Origin: Chloroflexia bacterium
Lineage (GTDB): Bacteria > Chloroflexota > Chloroflexia > QHBQ01 > JADMIH01
Length of the DNA stretch: 12,388 nt
Assembly (NCBI GenBank): GCA_025927935.1
Contig: JAICKM010000122.1
Coordinates: 1-12,388 of the forward strand
Direction: 5' to 3'
Under the pieces are notes generated by a model. The model saw nothing but the letters and a program-made list of their open reading frames with translations, did not search any database and was not told the DNA's origin. The translations under genes were made by a program, and so were the position numbers. Positions 7,597 to 12,388 of the stretch are shown one piece after another. How positions within the stretch are numbered: the first letter of the stretch is position 1; each line of letters opens with the position of its first letter.

Positions 7597-7623
7597 GGAC
7601 CGCTTGCCGCCTGTAAGCGGTCC
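7597..7623 (+). promoter_or_regulatory. Leader hairpin just upstream of the ribosome binding site
   Basis: GGACCGCTT (7597-7605) pairs perfectly with AAGCGGTCC (7615-7623) around a 9-base loop. It lies between the predicted transcription start and the Shine-Dalgarno (GGAG at 7626 or AGGG at 7631). It could protect the 5' end or gate translation of the gene at 7640. It has no U-tract and is therefore not a convincing attenuator by itself. Confidence 0.5.
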
Positions 7624-7639
7624 CTGGAGAAGGGAAACG

Positions 7640-8227
7640 ATGTTCAGCGAGAATCCTGAGACGAATGTGAACGCCGGGAGTGATCCGGCGCCGGAACTGG
7701 AGGCGGTGCCGTTCCGGCGTCCCCCGAATCGCCGCCGCTTCACGATGCGCTATACCATCATCGACGAGCGCGGCAGCCTCAGCTTTGTCGGCCCGTGCCA
7801 GGGCCTGAAAGCACTCGTGGCCGCCTGTGCCCAGGATGTTCACCGCACGGCGGAAGACCTGCTGACGGCGGCGGGAGAATATGACAGCGACCTGCGCGAC
7901 AGCGTGCTGAACGGCCTGCACGTCTTCGACGAACACAACCTGCCCGGCAACTACGCGGCGATCCACGCCGCGCTCCAGGCGCCGGGCGACGACACGGCCA
8001 CCAGCCCCGTCTTTCGCGTGGTGGACGACGTGACCCGCCAAGCCAGCTTGCACCCGGTCAAAGCCGGGTTGGTGCTGTTCAACCTGAAGCAAAAGCGGAT
8101 TGTGCAGGTCCAGAACACCTACGCCGACATTCAGCGCGAGGATCGGGGCCGGGTGCGCAAGAACGGCCGGGTGACGGGCCGTTACTACGACTACCGGCTG
8201 CCGCTTGAGTGGCAGGTGATTCCCTAA
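7640..8227 (+). CDS. Hypothetical protein, 195 aa, function not recognised
   Basis: I do not recognise a family with a known function. The protein is soluble in appearance, with no signal peptide or membrane segment. Residues 1-35 are polar and Pro-rich, probably disordered. A folded core seems to begin at MRYTIIDERG (36-45). A hydrophobic strand GLVLFNLKQKRIVQVQ lies at 143-158. The basic tail GRVRKNGRVTGRYYDYRLPLEW (170-191) looks like a conserved signature and could bind nucleic acid or another anionic ligand, which is speculation. The ATG at 7640 is preferred: it follows a purine-rich Shine-Dalgarno, lies just behind the leader hairpin, and a promoter sits about 70 bases upstream. An upstream TTG at 7574 would place the promoter's start site almost on the codon. 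M36 at 7745 is an alternative start. The stop is 3 bases before the CoA-transferase ATG, so the two are probably cotranscribed. Confidence 0.8.
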   Translation: MFSENPETNVNAGSDPAPELEAVPFRRPPNRRRFTMRYTIIDERGSLSFVGPCQGLKALVAACAQDVHRTAEDLLTAAGEYDSDLRDSVLNGLHVFDEHNLPGNYAAIHAALQAPGDDTATSPVFRVVDDVTRQASLHPVKAGLVLFNLKQKRIVQVQNTYADIQREDRGRVRKNGRVTGRYYDYRLPLEWQVIP

Positions 8228-8230
8228 GCC

Positions 8231-9391
8231 ATGCCGCCGCCCACCGCCGCGCAACCGCTGGCCGGGCTGCGTGTGCTCGACTGCTCCCGCGTGCTGGCCG
8301 GACCGTTCTGCACCATGCTGCTGGGCGACCTGGGCGCCGACGTGATCAAGGTGGAGCACCCCGGCGGCGACGAGACGCGCACCTGGGGGCCGCCGGAGGC
8401 CGGAGGCGAGGCTGCCTACTATCTTTCGATCAACCGCAACAAACGCAGCCTGGCGCTCGACCTGAAACAGCCGGAGGGCCAGGCGGTCTTGCGCCGGCTG
8501 GCCGCGCGGGCCGATGTCTTTGTGGAAAACTTCCGGCGCGGCACCCCCGCCGCCTGGGGCATCGACTACCCGGCGCTCCAGGCGCTCAACCCGGGCCTGG
8601 TCTATTGTACCATCTCCGGTTACGGCCCGGTGGGGCCGCTGGCGGCGCATCCCGGCTACGACTTCGCGGTCCAGGCCGCCAGCGGCCTGATGAGCATTAC
8701 CGGGGAGCCGGGCGGGGAGCCGATGAAACTGGGCGTGGCGATTGTGGACCTACTGACGGGACTCTTCGCCGCTAACGCGATCCAGGCGGCGCTGCTGGGG
8801 CGCGAGCGGCAGCCGGGGCGCGGGGGGATGCATATCGAGGTTTCGCTGCTGGAATCGGCGCTGGCCGCGCTGATCAATGTGGGGCAGAACGTGATCGTCA
8901 CCGGGCGGGATGCGGGGCGCTACGGCAACGCGCACCCCAACATCGTGCCCTACCAGCTATTTGCCGCCGCCGACGGCTGGTTTGCCCTGGCTGTGGGCAA
9001 CGACCGCCAGTTCGCGGCGCTTGCCGCCGCACTGGGCCATGCGGAGTGGCCGGGCGACCCCCGCTTCGCCACCAACCCGGCCCGCCTCGCCCACCGCGAG
9101 ATCCTCATCCCGGAACTGGAATCGATCTTCCAGACGCAACCCATCGCCCACTGGCAAGCCCTGTTGGAAGCCGCCGACATCCCGGGCGCCCCGGTGCAGA
9201 CGGTGGCCGAGGCGCTGGATAGCGCGCAGGCGCGCGCGCTGGGCATCGTGCGCGAGGTGGCGCACCCCACGGCGGGGCGCATCCGGCTGGTTGGCTCGCC
9301 GCTGCGCTTCGACGGCGCCCTGCCGCCGATCCACCGTCCGCCGCCCCTGCTCGGCCAGCACACGGACGAGATCCTGGCCGAACTGGGTTAG
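8231..9391 (+). CDS. Class III CoA-transferase (CaiB/BaiF family)
   Basis: Family III enzymes move coenzyme A between carboxylic acids, as in formyl-CoA:oxalate, carnitine or bile-acid CoA-transferases, working as interlocked dimers in the cytoplasm. Residues 11-50 carry the N-terminal hallmark: AGLRVLDCSRVLAGPF then LGDLGADVIKVEHP. Next come N-R-N-K-R-S-L-A-L-D-L (68-78), the VFVENFRRG segment (97-104), and GYGPVGPL (130-137). The catalytic Asp is D173 in the VAIVDLLTG motif, which forms the aspartyl-CoA intermediate in this family. The C-terminal small domain includes the HPNIVPYQLF-type segment. At 386 residues it is slightly shorter than Frc or CaiB (405-428) but complete. The start lies 3 bases after the upstream stop, with AGGTGAT at 8214-8220 as ribosome binding site. 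The substrate cannot be assigned from sequence, and the 195-aa neighbour gives no clue. The REP-like palindrome follows the gene. Confidence 0.92.
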   Translation: MPPPTAAQPLAGLRVLDCSRVLAGPFCTMLLGDLGADVIKVEHPGGDETRTWGPPEAGGEAAYYLSINRNKRSLALDLKQPEGQAVLRRLAARADVFVENFRRGTPAAWGIDYPALQALNPGLVYCTISGYGPVGPLAAHPGYDFAVQAASGLMSITGEPGGEPMKLGVAIVDLLTGLFAANAIQAALLGRERQPGRGGMHIEVSLLESALAALINVGQNVIVTGRDAGRYGNAHPNIVPYQLFAAADGWFALAVGNDRQFAALAAALGHAEWPGDPRFATNPARLAHREILIPELESIFQTQPIAHWQALLEAADIPGAPVQTVAEALDSAQARALGIVREVAHPTAGRIRLVGSPLRFDGALPPIHRPPPLLGQHTDEILAELG

Positions 9392-9416
9392 GCCAGGCGT
9401 ACCGCTACCGGTGCCC

Positions 9417-9445
9417 GGTCGGGCCGGTTGCAAACCCGCCCCTAC
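9417..9445. repeat. REP-like palindromic repeat, copy 2, at a convergent gene junction
   Basis: Bases 9421-9429 pair with 9433-9441 around the loop GCA with a single internal mismatch (9425/9437), followed by CCCCTAC. It aligns to copy 1 at 5907-5935 with 24 of 29 identities. It lies in the 75-base gap between the CoA-transferase stop and the stop of the convergent TyrA-like gene, where it could also act as a bidirectional transcription barrier. Confidence 0.7.
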
Positions 9446-9466
9446 AGGCCATATGATCCTGATCGG

Positions 9467-10531
9467 CTACGAATGACGATCCTTGTGCTCCGGGTCGCGG
9501 TTGCCGGGGAGGCGGTCGGCGACGAAGCCGCCGAAAAAGCTGCGCAGGACCCCGCTGCCCGCCTGGCGCATGGTTTCCTTGGCCTGGCGCTCGGCGGGGG
9601 TCAGCGCGGCGTTCGGGTTGAGCCAGCCGGTGCGCGCGTTGCGCCCGGCGATCAACGCCGCGCCGAAATCCCGGCTGCCCACGCCGTCCAGGTCCGCAGA
9701 GTCGGCAGCGGCCAGCAGATCGCGCAGTTCGTGCAAGGCGACCTGGTAGCGGTCGAGCCAGTTCAGCAGATTATCACGGTTAGCGACCAGTTCGGCGCGG
9801 ACGGCCAGCGGATCGCTGGAGGCCATGCGGCTCGCTTCGCGGAAAGCGGCGCCCGCCAGCGGCCCCATGTCGCGCCAGGCCGGGCTTTCGCTCAGCATGC
9901 GCATCAGGGCGAAACTGGTCAGCACCGGCAGGTCATGGATTGCCGCCTCGAAGCTGTCGTGCTCCAGGGGGTCGGTGAAATAGGGCTTCGCGCCAACCGC
10001 CTCGGCAAAGCCGATCACCTGGTTCACGGCGGTCTCTTCCGCGTTCGCTAGCGGCAGGATGCAGTAGGGCGCGCCCACGAACAGATCGGCGGCAGGCGGT
10101 TCGTCGAGCACTTCGTCGCTGGTGATGGCGGGCGCGGGCACGCGGCGCGGCAGCGGGTGCCCGCCGACAAAGCTCACTGTGCCCGGTAACAACTCGGCGG
10201 CCCATTGCAGCACCAGGCGCTTGCCGGGCGCGGTATCGGTGACGGTGGCTCCGCGCGGCACCAGCGGCCCCAGCGCCGCCAGGATCTCGCGCACCTGGAG
10301 TGTCGGCATGGCGATAATCACGAAGGCCGAATCGCGCACGGCCCCCGCCAGGTCGGACGCGATGCGGTCGACGCTGCCGCTCTTCTGGGCCATCTGCATA
10401 TCGCGCGCCGGGTCATAACCGACCACGGTGAACTGGGCGGCCCGCCCCTCGGTCGTCTGCATATACTGGTGCAGAGCCAGGCCCAGCGAGCTACCGATCG
10501 TCCCCAGGCCGACAATGGTGATTTGCGCCAT
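9467..10531 (-). CDS. Prephenate dehydrogenase-like NAD(P)-dependent oxidoreductase (TyrA family, divergent)
   Basis: TyrA enzymes oxidatively decarboxylate prephenate or arogenate on the way to tyrosine. The 354-residue product starts with a Rossmann nucleotide fold, VGLGTIG (7-13), with the second-strand acid at D40 (GYDPA) suggesting NAD preference. VTDTAPGK (97-104) and FVGGHP with H125 match the family's active-site strand and catalytic His. FREASRMASSDP (230-241) keeps the Arg of the substrate pocket (R235). Two usual features are missing: the SHLPH helix reads IHDLPV (198-203), and the Trp normally found after SDP is absent (SDPLAV). The substrate may therefore differ from prephenate. 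No ACT or chorismate mutase domain is present. The start is the ATG at 10531, preceded on the minus strand by an AAAGGA Shine-Dalgarno. It lies 29 bases after the membrane-protein stop, so cotranscription is likely. Confidence 0.83.
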   Translation of the reverse strand: MAQITIVGLGTIGSSLGLALHQYMQTTEGRAAQFTVVGYDPARDMQMAQKSGSVDRIASDLAGAVRDSAFVIIAMPTLQVREILAALGPLVPRGATVTDTAPGKRLVLQWAAELLPGTVSFVGGHPLPRRVPAPAITSDEVLDEPPAADLFVGAPYCILPLANAEETAVNQVIGFAEAVGAKPYFTDPLEHDSFEAAIHDLPVLTSFALMRMLSESPAWRDMGPLAGAAFREASRMASSDPLAVRAELVANRDNLLNWLDRYQVALHELRDLLAAADSADLDGVGSRDFGAALIAGRNARTGWLNPNAALTPAERQAKETMRQAGSGVLRSFFGGFVADRLPGNRDPEHKDRHS

Positions 10532-10560
10532 TCCAACGTCCTTTCCGGCCGGGGTCCGCC

Positions 10561-11295
10561 CTAGCCGCGCGAGAGAAAGAAAAACTCGGCCAGTGCCAAT
10601 ACGACGAAGAGCAGCAGCGCGTTGAGTCCGTTAAACACCGAAAACAGGGCCATGCTCAGGCAGGCGACGACAAACAGCGCCAGCAGTCCGGCCTGGCGTA
10701 CCGCGCGGCGCAGATCCTGGCGATGGACGCGGTGGGTGAAGATCCGCCAGCCGAGCGCATAGAGCGGCAGAGTCAGCCCGGCCATGAGTGCGGCGAAGAA
10801 CAGGACCAGGAACCCGACGATCCACGGCGCCCCGGTCAGCCCCGGCGTGGGCGGGGGCACAAAGATCAGCACGTAGCCGAAGACAGCCCAGGCCGCCGTG
10901 CCGAACAGCCAGAAGCGGCCCATACGCAGGCCCTCGGCCACTGACCAGAAGAGCGCCGCCGGTCCCAGCACGAGCAACGCATAGACGCCGACCCGCCACG
11001 GATCCCAGGGACTCGTCAACGCCTCGACATCATGCGTCGCCAGCAAACCAACCAGTACCAGCAGGGCGCCCGCTCCGGCCAGGCCCACGCCCCAGAGGTA
11101 ACTCGGTGGAGGCGCGGGGCGGGGCGGGCGCGGAGTGCGACGCCGGGTGCGCTGCGGCTGCACGGCAGCCGCCTCGCCGCCTTCCGGCGGGAGCGCGGCG
11201 CGGGCGACGGTACGGCGCAGACGCGGCGCGGCGGAGGTCGCTTTCGGGGGAACCGCCGCGCCAACGGGAGCGGTCGTCTGGTTTTTCTCGGCCAT
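10561..11295 (-). CDS. Putative six-helix integral membrane protein, function unknown
   Basis: This 244-residue product has a long basic, Pro/Ala-rich cytoplasmic N-terminus (1-65, with RTRRRTPRPPRP at 49-60), then about six hydrophobic helices at roughly 66-86, 102-120, 127-147, 157-181, 201-219 and 222-241. Short basic connections such as WRIFTHRVHRQDLRR (183-197) suggest a cytoplasmic loop between helices 4 and 5. I recognise no transporter or enzyme motif. The start at 11295 has GGTGA on the minus strand, placed inside the stop region of the upstream sbcC-like gene. Only 4 bases separate the two genes, so translation is probably coupled. The basic tail could contact DNA, ribosomes or lipid head groups, but this is conjecture. 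Confidence 0.78.
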   Translation of the reverse strand: MAEKNQTTAPVGAAVPPKATSAAPRLRRTVARAALPPEGGEAAAVQPQRTRRRTPRPPRPAPPPSYLWGVGLAGAGALLVLVGLLATHDVEALTSPWDPWRVGVYALLVLGPAALFWSVAEGLRMGRFWLFGTAAWAVFGYVLIFVPPPTPGLTGAPWIVGFLVLFFAALMAGLTLPLYALGWRIFTHRVHRQDLRRAVRQAGLLALFVVACLSMALFSVFNGLNALLLFVVLALAEFFFLSRG

Positions 11296-11299
11296 CGGC

Positions 11300-12388
11300 T
11301 TAATTCACCACTGCCAGCGAGCCGCGCGCCGTTTTGACCACGTCGATGCGCGAGGCGAATTCGTCCTTCAACTCGTCGATATGGGTGATGACCAGGATCT
11401 TCTCGAAGTCATCCTGGATGGTGCGGATCGCTTGCACCAGGCGCTCCCGCCCCTGCGCGTCCTGGGTGCCGAAGCCCTCGTCGATGATCAGCGTCTGCAA
11501 CTGCGCGCCCGCGCGATGCGCCAGCAACCGGCTAAGGGCGATGCGCACGGCGAAGTTGATGCGGAAAGCCTCACCGCCGCTGAACATCTCGTACTTGCGC
11601 GCCACCCCGGCGCCATCGCTGATTTTTATGTCAAGTGTTTCGATGACGCTGTCTTTGCTGCGCGCCTGGCGCTGGGTCTCAAAGGCCAGTTGCATCCGCC
11701 CGTCGGTCATGCGACTCAGCAGGCGGTTGGCTTCCTCGGCCAGTTCGGGAACCACCTGCTCGATAATCATGGCCTGGATGCCACCCTTGCCGAAGGCTTT
11801 CGCCAGGTCTTCATAGATCGTCTTCTCGGCGCTTGCCAGCGTCAACTCGGCGGCCTTGATCGCGCGCTCACTTTCCGCGTTGACGATGCCTTCCAACTCG
11901 CGGTCCAGTGCCGCCTGCTCACGTGAGAGGCGCTCGAAGCGGTCGCGCTCGTCGCGCAGCTTGCTGTCCTGCTCTTGTGCCTCCCGGCGGCGGCCGGCCA
12001 GGTCATAGACCGCCGCGGCCAGGCGCACCTCTTCGGCGCGCTCCCGCGTCAGCCGGGCGGCATGGCCCTCGCGGTTCTCCTTCTCGCGGACCAGGCGCTC
12101 GGTATCCGACTCCTGTTTCTCCTCGGCGGAGCGCAGGTCGGCGAAGCGCCGCTCGTAGTCGTTCAGTTGCTGCGACTCGGTCGCCACCCGGCGGTGCTCC
12201 TGTGCGTCGTAGCCCAGCGCGGTCAGGCGGGCGGTCGCGTCCGCCAGCGCCTGGCGCTCAGTATGGGCGTAGTCGGCCATATCCAGGCGGACCTGGAGCG
12301 CCTGTAGATTGTCGGCTTCCCGCGCCAGGCGGGTTTCAGCCTCGACCGTGCCCTGGAGTTCGCGCTCATAGGTGGCCTCGCGCTTCTC
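11300..12388 (-). CDS. sbcC: SbcC/Rad50-type ATPase, C-terminal part; 5' end beyond the window
   Basis: The 362 visible residues are the C-terminal half of an SMC-like exonuclease subunit, which with SbcD/Mre11 processes DNA ends and hairpins. Residues 1-190 are a charged heptad-rich coiled coil (the returning arm). The AFGKGGIQAMIIEQVVPELAEEAN stretch that follows (from about 198) is typical of SbcC/Rad50 where the arm enters the ATPase head; it is split here only for length. The ABC signature FSGGE is at 269-273, Walker B with catalytic Glu is LIIDEGFG (D303, E304), and the switch His is in VITHIDEL (H336). The frame has no stop up to the right edge; the internal ATG at 12280 is not the start. 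The Walker A motif and zinc hook must lie outside the window. The gene leads a leftward run with the membrane protein and TyrA-like genes. RecN or SMC are less likely because of the FSGGE and QAMIIEQ context. Confidence 0.9.
   Translation of the reverse strand, partial: EKREATYERELQGTVEAETRLAREADNLQALQVRLDMADYAHTERQALADATARLTALGYDAQEHRRVATESQQLNDYERRFADLRSAEEKQESDTERLVREKENREGHAARLTRERAEEVRLAAAVYDLAGRRREAQEQDSKLRDERDRFERLSREQAALDRELEGIVNAESERAIKAAELTLASAEKTIYEDLAKAFGKGGIQAMIIEQVVPELAEEANRLLSRMTDGRMQLAFETQRQARSKDSVIETLDIKISDGAGVARKYEMFSGGEAFRINFAVRIALSRLLAHRAGAQLQTLIIDEGFGTQDAQGRERLVQAIRTIQDDFEKILVITHIDELKDEFASRIDVVKTARGSLAVVN

Noticed and set aside
7574..7639. TTG start at 7574 for the 195-aa gene
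   Set aside because: It would put the start codon at the predicted transcription start and translate through the leader hairpin; the ATG at 7640 has a proper Shine-Dalgarno.
9428..10051. Plus-strand frame of 207 codons opposite the TyrA-like gene
   Set aside because: It is antisense to a gene with clear Rossmann and GGHP motifs and is composed of repetitive Ala/Gly/Arg-rich sequence.
12278..12280. ATG at 12280 as the start of the SbcC-like protein
   Set aside because: The frame continues without a stop to the window edge and upstream codons keep the same charged coiled-coil character, so the gene extends beyond the window.
1..12388. CRISPR array, tRNA, rRNA or insertion sequence
   Set aside because: No regularly spaced direct repeats, cloverleaf-like segments, rRNA-like stretches or transposase domains were seen on either strand by reading; no search tool was available.

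Overview
The window is GC-rich and bacterial. I lean towards Chloroflexota (class not resolvable). The reasons are the family content, a very large macroglobulin anchored by a transmembrane helix rather than a lipobox, TGGTATAAT extended -10 elements, and a short palindromic repeat that reads 'GLKPAPT' when translated. This assignment is inference; no rRNA or other taxonomic marker is present.

Layout, left to right. (1) 3-5884, plus strand: an ECF sigma factor cut at its 5' end by the window edge. It overlaps by 4 bp (ATGA) a 1786-codon gene that starts as a zinc-finger (ZAS) anti-sigma factor, crosses the membrane once, and continues as two Ig-like domains plus an almost complete bacterial alpha-2-macroglobulin. 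The macroglobulin thioester motif is degenerate. (2) 5885-6212: intergenic region with a REP-like palindrome, a good promoter and a GC-rich leader hairpin. (3) 6213-7490, plus: murA, the first committed step of peptidoglycan synthesis, with Asp in place of the fosfomycin-target Cys. (4) 7491-7639: terminator-like hairpin, a second extended -10 promoter and a leader hairpin. (5) 7640-9391, plus: a gene for an unrecognised 195-residue protein, followed 3 bp later by a class III CoA-transferase. (6) 9392-9466: convergent junction with the second copy of the REP-like palindrome. (7) 9467-12388, minus: a tightly spaced run transcribed leftwards. It consists of the 3' part of an SbcC/Rad50-type ATPase gene, a six-helix membrane protein of unknown function, and a TyrA-like dehydrogenase with an altered substrate site.

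The most notable system is the sigma/anti-sigma pair. A macroglobulin, a family that acts as a conformational protease trap, is covalently joined through one membrane helix to a cytoplasmic sigma-binding domain. This suggests, but does not prove, an envelope sensor in which cleavage or deformation of the outer macroglobulin portion controls the sigma factor. The remaining genes are mostly housekeeping (cell wall, DNA repair, metabolism) and show no obvious functional link to it. I found no tRNA, rRNA, CRISPR array, transposase or phage gene.
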